From positions 1,815,127-1,879,126 of the forward strand of contig NZ_CP142850.1 of assembly GCF_036287235.1 (NCBI RefSeq): DNA of 64,000 nt. Reading direction: 5' to 3'. Below are positions 1-7,089 of the stretch, piece by piece (the first letter of the stretch is position 1; each line of letters begins with the position of its first letter). A program made the translations under genes and the position numbers. Below the pieces are notes generated by a model. It searched no databases. It was given only the letters and a program-made list of their open reading frames with translations, and had not been told where the DNA came from. This stretch comes from Exiguobacterium sp. 9-2. Its GTDB lineage: Bacteria; Bacillota; Bacilli; Exiguobacteriales; Exiguobacteriaceae.

Positions 1-139
1 TCATCCCTCGTTTCCCCTGTTTATTATCTTTGTAAAATTCCCCTTTCTCTCGTATTCTAAAACCTATTTTGACCAATTGATCTCTCGTTTCCTAAACAAT
101 TTGTTTTACAACCGAATACTGATTCATCTTTACTAACAC
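1..139 (-). other. Upstream region of a gene leaving the left edge
   Basis: This stretch lies beyond the terminator of the 3D-domain gene and holds no open frame. Read on the minus strand it ends in an ATG at 4-2, preceded at nine bases by AGGGG (complement of 14-18), so a further minus-strand gene may begin at the window edge. A 13-base near-palindrome (AAACAATTTGTTT type) lies around 98-112. No convincing promoter pair was found. The next gene cannot be identified from this window. Confidence 0.3.
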
Positions 140-169
140 AAAAAAAGACGATGGAGTTTACCCATCGTC
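140..169 (-). terminator. Intrinsic terminator of the 3D-domain gene
   Basis: An 8-bp perfect stem (GACGATGG with CCATCGTC, 147-154 and 162-169) is followed on the minus strand by a run of seven T. It lies 17 bases past the stop codon of the secreted 3D protein. Confidence 0.85.
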
Positions 170-185
170 TAGTCTCGATATTCAT

Positions 186-815
186 TTATTCGAACGTTAC
201 CGTCACTTGGCGGCGTCCCCATTCTAGTGCTTCTTGTTTTGATCCTACTAGAAGGTCCATGATTCTTCCACGAATCGCACCACCTGTATCGAGTGCGATT
301 GCGTCACCAAAACCTTCTACATGAACTTTTGTTCCAAGCGGCACGATAGATGGATCAACAGCCACGATCCGACGACCTTCATATGTAATCGTATTCGTGA
401 CGTCATAACCTGATGCCGTTAAGGCACGACCATTATACAAGCGGCTTCCATTGTTTTCTGGATTTGTCGTATACGCTGTCGTTTCAAATGTTACCGTACG
501 TTTTGATGAACGATCCGTCTTCACTTGCTTCTGGCTTTGCTTCGCAGCTTGTCTAGCTCTCTTTTTAGCATTTGCATTTGCTTTCTGCTCCGCTTCTGCT
601 TTTTGTTTGGCTACGGCTTGTAATCGAGCTCGCTTTTTTGCCTCAGCTTGTTCCCGCTTTTTTTGAGCAGCTTGACGTTTCATCTCTAACGGATTTTGTA
701 CGATCGTCTTCTCTGTTCCAATCCCGATTTGTGCCGCTGAAGCTTCATGATGCGGCAAAAGAATAAATATGAATCCCGCTAAACAGAGGGATAATAGGAA
801 TGATGTTCGTTTCAT
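186..815 (-). CDS. Secreted 3D-domain cell wall protein (YocH/YuiC type)
   Basis: Probable exported cell wall hydrolase, 209 residues. The first 28 or so residues form a signal peptide (MKR, a hydrophobic core, then an AxA-like site). Next comes an Ala/Lys/Arg/Gln-rich linker that may be a coiled coil. The C-terminal part from about residue 110 is a 3D domain, named for three conserved aspartates: AVDP, ALDTGG and IMDLL are all visible. The fold is related to lytic transglycosylase MltA, so peptidoglycan cleavage is likely but not shown. LysM repeats found in YocH are missing, so wall targeting must rely on the basic linker. The chosen ATG has GAAAGG upstream; the longer frame to 863 lacks a signal peptide at its start. 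Upstream lie WalR-like boxes, fitting control by the WalRK system. Confidence 0.85.
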   Translation of the reverse strand: MKRTSFLLSLCLAGFIFILLPHHEASAAQIGIGTEKTIVQNPLEMKRQAAQKKREQAEAKKRARLQAVAKQKAEAEQKANANAKKRARQAAKQSQKQVKTDRSSKRTVTFETTAYTTNPENNGSRLYNGRALTASGYDVTNTITYEGRRIVAVDPSIVPLGTKVHVEGFGDAIALDTGGAIRGRIMDLLVGSKQEALEWGRRQVTVTFE

Positions 816-918
816 GTTGGTGCCAACCTTTCTCGCCGTTTTACGACCCGCACAACGTATCACGGCGACAAACCGTTTGAAAAGCGAACACCATGATTTG
901 AAATATATCTGTCAAAAA

Positions 919-935
919 GTAACGAAATGGTTACA
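919..935 (-). promoter_or_regulatory. WalR-like box before a -35 candidate
   Basis: On the minus strand TGTAAC-N5-CGTTAC matches the WalR consensus TGTWAH-N5-TGTWAH with one mismatch. Three bases later a TTGACA (910-915) could be the -35 element of the 3D-domain gene; no good -10 follows at 16-18 bases. The position just upstream of -35 is that of activator boxes in the WalR regulon. Assignment is inferred from consensus alone. Confidence 0.4.
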
Positions 936-984
936 CGCTTACAAAAAACGCTCTCATTCGTTGTATAGCAACGTTTTTATATTT

Positions 985-1029
985 TGTAACCGTTCTGTTA
1001 CGATTTATCTTTTGTTACTCTTTTGTAAT
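985..1029 (+). promoter_or_regulatory. Two exact WalR consensus boxes
   Basis: TGTAAC-N5-TGTTAC (985-1001) and TGTTAC-N5-TGTAAT (1013-1029) both fit TGTWAH-N5-TGTWAH exactly, 28 bases apart and read on the plus strand. They sit in the roughly 350-base gene-free gap (816-1166) upstream of the 3D-domain gene, about 70 bases beyond the candidate -35, in the opposite orientation to that gene. Nothing else was recognised in this gap apart from the terminator at 1127-1160. Confidence 0.4.
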
Positions 1030-1126
1030 AAATGTATCTTTTCGATGTTTTCAGTCATTTCGATTGACCTAACAACACTCCAGCCAATATCATATTTCAT
1101 TATTATTCATTTTTTTGAATGAACAT

Positions 1127-1160
1127 AAAAAAAGCACACCATAGTAGCTTGGTATGCTTT
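1127..1160 (-). terminator. Intrinsic terminator of the DUF2187-like gene
   Basis: On the minus strand an 11-bp stem with one G-U pair (AAAGCATACCA with TGGTGTGCTTT) runs into a T tract. It lies seven bases after the stop codon of the small gene at 1167. Confidence 0.8.
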
Positions 1161-1166
1161 CATGTA

Positions 1167-1376
1167 TTATTTTGTTTTACGTTCTAACAATTCGATCTCT
1201 GACTTTAACAAGACTTGTTTTTCAAATTCTAAGCCGAGTGCCTCAAAGTTTTTCGTATGGGATACATCACCGACGACCGTATTTGTCAATACAGCTGTTA
1301 CTTCCGCAACCCAGCCTTCTTTTGTTTTTACCATATCACCAACGATATAATCGAATAACTCTTCTGTTTCTTCCAT
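1167..1376 (-). CDS. Small YkvS/DUF2187-like protein
   Basis: A 69-residue soluble protein of unknown function. The centre has a short beta-rich KOW-like pattern (G-D-x-V...G-x-V-A-x-V...N-T-V-V-G-D-V) followed by N-F and a charged tail, which resembles the DUF2187/YkvS family of small Bacillus proteins; that match is from memory of the pattern. Two ATGs compete. The first, at 1385, touches AGGAG with no spacing, while the second, at 1376, has the same AGGAG nine bases away, so the second was chosen. It is a single-gene unit closed by a terminator. Confidence 0.6.
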   Translation of the reverse strand: MEETEELFDYIVGDMVKTKEGWVAEVTAVLTNTVVGDVSHTKNFEALGLEFEKQVLLKSEIELLERKTK

Positions 1377-1436
1377 TTGACTCATCTCCTGACACGTTCA
1401 ATTACAGTTAATCATATAAAATAACGACCAAAAAAG

Positions 1437-2048
1437 CTAGTCACGCGTCAATTGAGCTAAGAACTGGCGCAAGATTTTAGCGGTTAATCCCCAAATTAGA
1501 TAATCCCCGTGCTCATAGAAATGCTCCGTGACTGTATACGTACGATCGAGATATGCTTCTCGATTCGCCATTCGTTCGGTCGGCACTTCCTTACCAGGGC
1601 GTATCCGCCACTCCATGTCCCCTTTGATTGGTTTAGAAGTCATCAATTCTGTCAAGGATACGAGAAAGACATGATCGACTTCTGCCGGTGAAGGATTAAA
1701 ATCCGTTGCATGTAGAATACCAAGATACGGATAAATAATTGACCGGTTCGGTGTCACGAGTGGTTCGAGCGTTCCAATCACTTCAATCTCGGAAGCACTG
1801 ACATTTAATTCTTCAACCGTTTCACGGATGGCTGCTGCTTTCGGTAATTCACCGCCATCGATCCGACCACCTGGAAAAGCGATTTCGCCTGGTTGCGAAC
1901 GTAGGGTTTTGGCTCGTACTTGAAATAACAGATAGACTTCGCCATCCTGTTCAACCAAAGGAACGAGTACGGCTGCTGCATGTCGAGGTAAACGTTCTTC
2001 TGAATCTACATAGTGTTTTCGGATATCGGCTAAGTTCACCTGCTTCAT
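1437..2048 (-). CDS. Nudix hydrolase, CoA pyrophosphatase family
   Basis: A 203-residue Nudix enzyme predicted to split coenzyme A or its derivatives to 4'-phosphopantetheine and 3',5'-ADP. The Nudix box is intact: GGRIDGGE followed by RETVEEL (G-x5-E-x7-R-E-x2-E-E). Just before it is the pattern LRSQPGEIAFPGG, which is the extra signature of the NudL/YeaB CoA pyrophosphatase group. The start codon overlaps the stop of the preceding small gene in an ATGA arrangement, so the two are probably co-translated. Substrate preference is inferred from the signature only. Confidence 0.85.
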   Translation of the reverse strand: MKQVNLADIRKHYVDSEERLPRHAAAVLVPLVEQDGEVYLLFQVRAKTLRSQPGEIAFPGGRIDGGELPKAAAIRETVEELNVSASEIEVIGTLEPLVTPNRSIIYPYLGILHATDFNPSPAEVDHVFLVSLTELMTSKPIKGDMEWRIRPGKEVPTERMANREAYLDRTYTVTEHFYEHGDYLIWGLTAKILRQFLAQLTRD

Positions 2049-2266
2049 CGCCCTTCTTGTGCAACATGATGATACGCTTCTTCAAGATGGCGCATACGAA
2101 CGATCAGATCCGCATTTTTAGCGATCCGGTCCGATAAAATCGATCCCGCTACCGTCTTGTAGTAGGCGTTTAAAGCATTGCGCTTTGTCAGATGAGCCTC
2201 GTTCTGACGGATATATTCCTTAAAATTCACAATCAATCGTTCTGTCGTAAAAAGTTGTTCGTTCAC
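2045..2266 (-). CDS. Small conserved helical protein of unknown function
   Basis: About 73 residues, probably all helical and charged, without membrane segment or known motif. I do not recognise the family. The start is uncertain. A GTG at 2266 has AAAGG nine bases away and was chosen; an ATG at 2275 directly touches the same AAAGG, and a longer frame reaches 2302 with no ribosome binding site. The stop overlaps the start of the Nudix gene by four bases, so it shares its mRNA and may be coupled to it. Confidence 0.6.
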   Translation of the reverse strand: MNEQLFTTERLIVNFKEYIRQNEAHLTKRNALNAYYKTVAGSILSDRIAKNADLIVRMRHLEEAYHHVAQEGR

Positions 2267-2354
2267 AAGTTTCATCCTTTCACACGTCGAGCGTGTCATC
2301 AATAGTTTAATGGTAACGAGTTTTGGCTAAGATGTAAATTAAGGGGGGTTATCC

Positions 2355-3929
2355 GTGAATAAAAAATTAGATGTCCTCATTATTGGTGCCGGACCAACCG
2401 GTTTAACACTCGCACTCGCACTCTCGCGCTATGGATTATCCTTCCGCATCGTCGAACGTGCAAGTGGACCATCTGTCGTCTCCAAAGCCATCGGCATTCA
2501 AGCACGTTCCCTTGAATTGTTCGCAAGACTTGGCGTGGCAGAAGATTTAATGGAAAATGCGATTAAAATCAATCAAGGAAACCTCTATGTTAATGGTGCA
2601 TGGCAGGCAAAGCTTGATTTTACTGATTTAAATACACCTTTTCCGTTTGTTACGCTCTTGCCTCAAAGTGAGACGGAACGGATTCTCGAAGCACGACTCG
2701 CCACTTACGGACATACCGTTGAACGAGAGACGGAATTAACAGGATTCGCTCAATTTCCAACGTTCGTTACTGCTACCTTACAACATAAAGGAGAGACAGA
2801 GACGGTAGATGCTTCCTTTATCATCGGAGCTGATGGCGCGAATAGCTTTGTTCGTCGAGAACTTGGACTTCCATTTAGCGGAAAATCGTTCAAAGAGTCG
2901 TGGGCATTGGCCGATATCGAAGTCGACTGGCCGCTCTCTTCCGAAGAGGTCCACATTTTCTTCTCTGATCATGGGGTCATCGAGTCTTTCCCACTTCAGT
3001 CGAATTTATTCCGCATTACGGGCAACCTAACGAGCGGACCTGTTCCGACTGATCATAAAGCGATTGATGATTTTTTACAAAATCGAGCCAAAGTACCGTT
3101 CGAGCTAAAAAAAGTCCATTGGTACTCCATGTTCCGTGTCCATAATCGAATTATCGAGAAATTTGGTCACCATCGAATTTATTTGATTGGGGATGCGGCA
3201 CACATCAATTCCCCTGTCGGTGGTCAAGGAATGAATACAGGGATTGCTGATGCGATGAACCTTGCTTGGAAACTTTGGTGTGTGCATCAGTTCAAAGCGA
3301 GTTTTCCGTTGCTTGATTCTTACAGTGTCGAACGCCGCGAAGCGGCACAAGGTATCTTACGATCAACGAATTTAGCAACCGAACTCTTGCAAATCAACAT
3401 TCCTTTTTTGTTGCCTCTACAAGAAAAAGTCATTCGAAATAGTCTCAAGATCGCACCCTTACATCATTTCGTGACGAATCGAATTGCTCAACTCAACAGT
3501 CACTACCCAGCAAGCCTGACCTTTGTCACGCAAGGACACTTCAGTCCATTGACACCTAAGCCGGGTGAACCGATGCCCTACAGTGAAGTCGTAAATCCGC
3601 GGACGAAAAAAAATGAACTCTTGTTACGTCGCGCGGATCGAAATTTCTTATTACTGTTGTTCTTACCAAAAAACGCAACTGACGATCTTCTTGAGCCATT
3701 TAAGGAACTCGCCTATACCTATCCAGATCTATTTGAGACAGTACCCATCCATCAATCCCTTAAAGAGGATGGCGTCGTCGATCAAGGTGGCGAACTCGCA
3801 CGACGCTTCGGCATTAAGCAATCCGGACTATATTTGATTCGCCCTGACGGTTATATCGCGTATCGCCAGCAAGGTTTAAAAAGTAAATCGTTCGCCCGTT
3901 ATGTTGAACGTTTACTTTATGCGCGCTAA
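2355..3929 (+). CDS. FAD-dependent aromatic-type monooxygenase
   Basis: A 524-residue flavoprotein of the PheA/TfdB/MhpA group of single-component hydroxylases. Visible are the dinucleotide motif GAGPTG (residues 11-16), the GADG motif near 158 and the second FAD motif GDAAHINSPVGGQGMN near 283. The last hundred residues resemble the thioredoxin-like dimerisation domain of phenol hydroxylases (GLYLIRPDGYIAYR). No ring-cleavage or transport genes are nearby, so the substrate is unknown; detoxification or a pigment or quinone step are both possible. The start is GTG at 2355 with the strong SD AAGGGGGG at eight bases. It is the only long plus-strand gene in the first 12 kb. Confidence 0.85.
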   Translation: MNKKLDVLIIGAGPTGLTLALALSRYGLSFRIVERASGPSVVSKAIGIQARSLELFARLGVAEDLMENAIKINQGNLYVNGAWQAKLDFTDLNTPFPFVTLLPQSETERILEARLATYGHTVERETELTGFAQFPTFVTATLQHKGETETVDASFIIGADGANSFVRRELGLPFSGKSFKESWALADIEVDWPLSSEEVHIFFSDHGVIESFPLQSNLFRITGNLTSGPVPTDHKAIDDFLQNRAKVPFELKKVHWYSMFRVHNRIIEKFGHHRIYLIGDAAHINSPVGGQGMNTGIADAMNLAWKLWCVHQFKASFPLLDSYSVERREAAQGILRSTNLATELLQINIPFLLPLQEKVIRNSLKIAPLHHFVTNRIAQLNSHYPASLTFVTQGHFSPLTPKPGEPMPYSEVVNPRTKKNELLLRRADRNFLLLLFLPKNATDDLLEPFKELAYTYPDLFETVPIHQSLKEDGVVDQGGELARRFGIKQSGLYLIRPDGYIAYRQQGLKSKSFARYVERLLYAR

Positions 3930-3962
3930 CTCGGTATGATAGAAGATGAGGTGAAGGCAGAT

Positions 3963-4280
3963 ATGGATATACAACTGATTCGAACGATTTTGATCATTCT
4001 TCTGATTGTGGCATTTCTTGTCATCGTCAGTAGACGAGCGAAGAAAAATCTTCGATGGTCGCTTCTCGGAGAAGCATTCGGTGAAAAAGGAGAAGATTTA
4101 TTGAAGGATGCTGCTCGACTTGAGGCAGCTGATCTAGACATTCGAGTCGAACGCGGCGTCAAGACTTCGTTTTTATTCCGACGCTTCAGTAAAGATTTAG
4201 ACGATCGCGTAGCGGTGTATGTCTTAAAAGAAGACCTGGATCAAGCCGAGAACATCCTTGCGTCTCGACCAAGACGATAA
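3963..4280 (+). CDS. Small single-pass membrane protein
   Basis: A 105-residue protein with one N-terminal membrane helix (about residues 7-25, rich in I, L and V), then basic residues and a charged cytosolic part. The C-terminal stretch with VAVYVLKEDL-x3-ENIL recalls DUF2007-type ligand-binding modules, but the match is weak. The ATG at 3963 is preceded by GAGGTG at nine bases; the earlier ATG at 3936 has no SD. It follows the monooxygenase by 33 bases and is probably co-transcribed up to the terminator at 4290. Function unknown. Confidence 0.65.
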   Translation: MDIQLIRTILIILLIVAFLVIVSRRAKKNLRWSLLGEAFGEKGEDLLKDAARLEAADLDIRVERGVKTSFLFRRFSKDLDDRVAVYVLKEDLDQAENILASRPRR

Positions 4281-4289
4281 ATTTAAATG

Positions 4290-4321
4290 AAAGGCAGTGA
4301 AGCGTTCGCTTCACTGCCTTT
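4290..4321. terminator. Bidirectional terminator between convergent genes
   Basis: AAAGGCAGTGAAGCG pairs with CGCTTCACTGCCTTT, a 15-bp perfect stem with a two-base gap, between the plus-strand membrane protein and the minus-strand NERD-like gene. It can serve both transcripts, although the T runs are short. Confidence 0.75.
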
Positions 4322-4323
4322 AT

Positions 4324-4878
4324 TCATTCCTGTTGCTGCGCGAGATAAAACGCGACTTGTTTTCGTTCTTGCTCTTGAACAGGAGAGGATTTCTTTGAAA
4401 CAATGAACGCTCGCACATCTTTGAATGTATGACCCGTCGGAAATTTAATTCGTTCCGTCCGCATCTGTGGTGCATTCGGAAAAAGTGTGATGCCATGAAT
4501 CGGTATGACGATCCCTTGTTTTTTTAGCGTTTTTCGAACCATTTGGACAATTCGTTTCGATTGATTAATCGGATGGGGTGAAAACACCTTTTTCCCATGC
4601 ATAGGATCGCTGACATGACAGGATTCTTCCGTCATCCATTCTACGACTGCATCGTTTTGCAACACAAGAAACAACCCTTTTGGACCAATCAAAGCAAAGG
4701 GAATGATAATCGTTTCAGTTAGACGTATACGTTCAAATAACATCCAATCAAAACGACATACATGACGGATTTCATTGCAGAGCGCATCTGTTTCATGCGT
4801 CATCGTATTCACTTGCTTACTTGCAAAAAAGCGACGGCGTGGTGGTGCCGGAACAGAAGCAGTCATGACTTGTAACAT
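4324..4878 (-). CDS. NERD-like domain protein, function unknown
   Basis: A 184-residue protein. The middle has the layout of a NERD (nuclease-related) domain: IIPFALIGPKGLFLVLQ, where NERD proteins have a hydrophobic strand, pKG and a V-x-K core, then HPINQSKRIVQMV and a predicted strand IHGITLFPNA. The usual catalytic E-x-K after the pKG strand is not obvious (QNDAVVEW instead), so nuclease activity is doubtful. No signal peptide or membrane helix. The ATG has AAAGG ten bases upstream. It is a monocistronic unit between two terminators. Confidence 0.6.
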   Translation of the reverse strand: MLQVMTASVPAPPRRRFFASKQVNTMTHETDALCNEIRHVCRFDWMLFERIRLTETIIIPFALIGPKGLFLVLQNDAVVEWMTEESCHVSDPMHGKKVFSPHPINQSKRIVQMVRKTLKKQGIVIPIHGITLFPNAPQMRTERIKFPTGHTFKDVRAFIVSKKSSPVQEQERKQVAFYLAQQQE

Positions 4879-4964
4879 GATTCATCATCCTTTGTAATAT
4901 GTATTAGTAGTTATCTTAACACCGTTTTCGTATACATGACGATTCTTTCAAAAAGAAGAAAATC

Positions 4965-5004
4965 AAAAAAGACATTTCTGACGATTGGCAGAAATGTCTT
5001 TTTT
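4965..5004 (-). terminator. Terminator of the ypsA-gpsB unit
   Basis: GACATTTCT (4971-4979) pairs with AGAAATGTC (4990-4998), flanked by six A on the left and six T on the right. It lies directly behind the gpsB stop codon. Confidence 0.85.
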
Positions 5005-5006
5005 CA

Positions 5007-5321
5007 TTAGTCTTGATGAGGGCGACCGAAAACCGCCTTCTCAAGATTCGAAATACGACGTAACATGTCATAATTGGACGAGCTCGACACTTGCGGTTCA
5101 ACGTGTTCGACACGACGCTCTTCCCGTTTTTCTGGTTGAGCCGGTGCTTGTTTCAACGCCTCATTCTCTTTCTTCAGACGCTCGATTTCACGTTCGAATC
5201 CTTCATAGTCTTTAATGATTTGATCCAAGTATCCATCGACATCCTCGATGACATAGCCACGGAGGCCGGTCTTGAATTCCTTTTTGTAAATATCGTCCGC
5301 TGTCAACAATGGCTTATACAT
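5007..5321 (-). CDS. gpsB: Cell cycle protein GpsB
   Basis: A 104-residue cytosolic protein of the DivIVA family that shuttles class A penicillin-binding proteins between side wall and septum. The N-terminal lipid and partner binding domain is clear (LTADDIYKKEF, then LRG and VDGYLDQIIKDYE), followed by a coiled coil, a Pro/Glu/Arg linker and a short C-terminal helix (NYDMLRRISNLE). The ATG at 5321 has GGGAG eight bases upstream and lies just after the ypsA stop; the longer frame would start inside ypsA. The order ypsA-gpsB is that of Bacillus. The RNase P RNA gene that follows gpsB in Bacillus is not here. A likely client, ponA, lies about 4 kb away. Confidence 0.93.
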   Translation of the reverse strand: MYKPLLTADDIYKKEFKTGLRGYVIEDVDGYLDQIIKDYEGFEREIERLKKENEALKQAPAQPEKREERRVEHVEPQVSSSSNYDMLRRISNLEKAVFGRPHQD

Positions 5322-5326
5322 CCTCT

Positions 5327-5887
5327 TCACTCCCACTGATCATTGTATTGTAATTCTTGTTCGAGCCAAGATAAATCATCTTGTGTAATCAAAAATAACT
5401 GATAATCGGATTGTTCCATTTCCATTCTAGCACGCTCTACTAAAAATTTCGCTGATCCTCCATGCTCTTCATCAAAAACCGACAACAATCCTTGGCTTTT
5501 TTGGATCATGAATTCAGTTTTATTACGCAACTGCGATGGATCCGTATACGGTTTCTGACTGATTGCTTCGACAAAGTCAGCTTGTTCAAGAATCGAAAGA
5601 TACTGTGCTTGGACTGGTTCTTTCCAGCGCGCTTCCTGTTCTAAAAACGGCAAGAGGATACCAAGATGAATATCTGGATACTCTTCTTTTAATTCAAGAA
5701 CGACCTCGCATGCCCAGATTTCGCATCCAGGCGAGGCATTCGTAATGAACCACTCTGTTCCACGGTCTTCAATCAAGCGAATCATCCGCTCTCGGTATGC
5801 TGCCTTTAAGACCCGGATACCCGGGTGTTTTTGATCAAAGATGCCTAGTTCATTTGGTTTGTATCCTGTGATGGCGACTACTTTCAC
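5327..5887 (-). CDS. ypsA: YpsA, SLOG-fold protein (DUF1273)
   Basis: A 186-residue protein of the YpsA family, a SLOG/DprA-like Rossmann fold thought to bind a nucleotide-type ligand. The signature start VAITGYKPNELGIF, the central EWFITNASPGCEIWACEV and FLEQEARWKEP are family-typical. In Bacillus YpsA influences cell division and is always near gpsB, as here (five bases apart). The start is GTG at 5887 with AAGGAAG at eight bases; it overlaps the mrfB stop in a GTGA arrangement, so it may be translated from the upstream repair operon. Confidence 0.9.
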   Translation of the reverse strand: MKVVAITGYKPNELGIFDQKHPGIRVLKAAYRERMIRLIEDRGTEWFITNASPGCEIWACEVVLELKEEYPDIHLGILLPFLEQEARWKEPVQAQYLSILEQADFVEAISQKPYTDPSQLRNKTEFMIQKSQGLLSVFDEEHGGSAKFLVERARMEMEQSDYQLFLITQDDLSWLEQELQYNDQWE

Positions 5888-7089
5888 GAGTTACACTTCC
5901 TTTTTAACCGACGTTCTCGATGATCCAGTTCAGCTAATATTCGTTCTTTTTTAGTGATTAACCAATGATGCCGTTCGACGTGTTGTCGTGCTCGTTCCGT
6001 ATAATCATAAGCAAGCACAGGATTTTTTGCAATGTGCTCTGCCCACTTCGCAAGTTCGAGATACCCCAAGTAACTATCGCTTTTTAAAAAGCAGTCTCTA
6101 GCTTGTTCATGGTTCTTCATTTTTTTATGCAAATACCCTTGGCGTAGCCATCCTTCTGCTGATAATTCTTTAACCTGCTGAAAATGAGCATGGGATCCTT
6201 CATGGATTCCAAGATCCGCTAACCAAATCGCGATGTTCTCTTGAATAGGAGAAGGTGCTTCCGCCCGATGCGTGACAAGACGGTTACACGCATCATACAG
6301 TCCAACGAGCGTTAAACAGTCATCTAGATGATGTTGTAAGACGCCCGTCATGATTTCCGGTTGCTGATGTTCGACATATTGGAAATAATGCATTGGTGCC
6401 AAAAAACCAGGTAGGTCACCTTCCCGCTCGAATCCAATCCGCTCTTCCATCGCTGTCAATCGATACGAGTCATACATTCCTTTAAAAATGCGCCGCGCAA
6501 CATGGAGTAAATCAAGATGACCGACTTTCGGTAATCGTGGAACACGTTCCCGAACGAAAACGTGTCGTGTCTTGATTTGCGGCCAATCAAAGCTTTTTCC
6601 ATTATAGGTCACGAATCGGACATCATCCCCGATATCATGCAGGAAGTGATGGTAAAAGGCAGCCTCAAAGTGCGGATGCGGTAAGAAATATTGTCGCATC
6701 AACAATCCTCCCTGCTCAAAGCGCGCAAACCCGAGTAAAAAAATCGTCGTTCCGGCTCCCCGCAATCCTGTCGTCTCCGTATCAAAGAAGATGACCTGCT
6801 CAAGTGGGACATCCAGCGCAAGTGGTGGATGAGGAAGCTGTAAAGACTCATACACTTCGGCAAAACTCCGGTCTCCATGCCGGTCCGTCAGAGCATAGCG
6901 TTTGTCGACCCTGACAATCCACTCTTGTTCGAATGTTAAGATATCCGCCCCACGATCAATCCAGGCTTGTTGCTCTTCAGTCCATCCGCTTGTTGGCTTT
7001 AGCGTTTCCACTTCGAGGACAGAAGGCTCTATATTCTCCGATGAGACGTCTGATGTAGATTTCAGCATTCGTCTAAGACGATTTTTCAT
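5884..7089 (-). CDS. mrfB: MrfB (YprB) DEDD exonuclease
   Basis: A 401-residue 3'-5' exonuclease of the RNase H-like fold. The DEDD site is visible: FDTETTGL (D103, E105), YNGKSFDWP and HHLDDCLTLVGL. The C-terminal part is a helical repeat region. In B. subtilis MrfA and MrfB form a pathway that excises mitomycin C adducts independently of UvrABC. The ATG at 7089 overlaps the mrfA stop in an ATGA arrangement, supporting tight co-expression; the longer frame to 7194 lies inside mrfA and was not used. Confidence 0.9.
   Translation of the reverse strand: MKNRLRRMLKSTSDVSSENIEPSVLEVETLKPTSGWTEEQQAWIDRGADILTFEQEWIVRVDKRYALTDRHGDRSFAEVYESLQLPHPPLALDVPLEQVIFFDTETTGLRGAGTTIFLLGFARFEQGGLLMRQYFLPHPHFEAAFYHHFLHDIGDDVRFVTYNGKSFDWPQIKTRHVFVRERVPRLPKVGHLDLLHVARRIFKGMYDSYRLTAMEERIGFEREGDLPGFLAPMHYFQYVEHQQPEIMTGVLQHHLDDCLTLVGLYDACNRLVTHRAEAPSPIQENIAIWLADLGIHEGSHAHFQQVKELSAEGWLRQGYLHKKMKNHEQARDCFLKSDSYLGYLELAKWAEHIAKNPVLAYDYTERARQHVERHHWLITKKERILAELDHRERRLKRKCNS

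Noticed and set aside
4879-5006. RNase P RNA next to gpsB, as in Bacillus
   Set aside because: The space is only about 128 bases and holds a terminator; it is too short for rnpB and lacks its conserved core.
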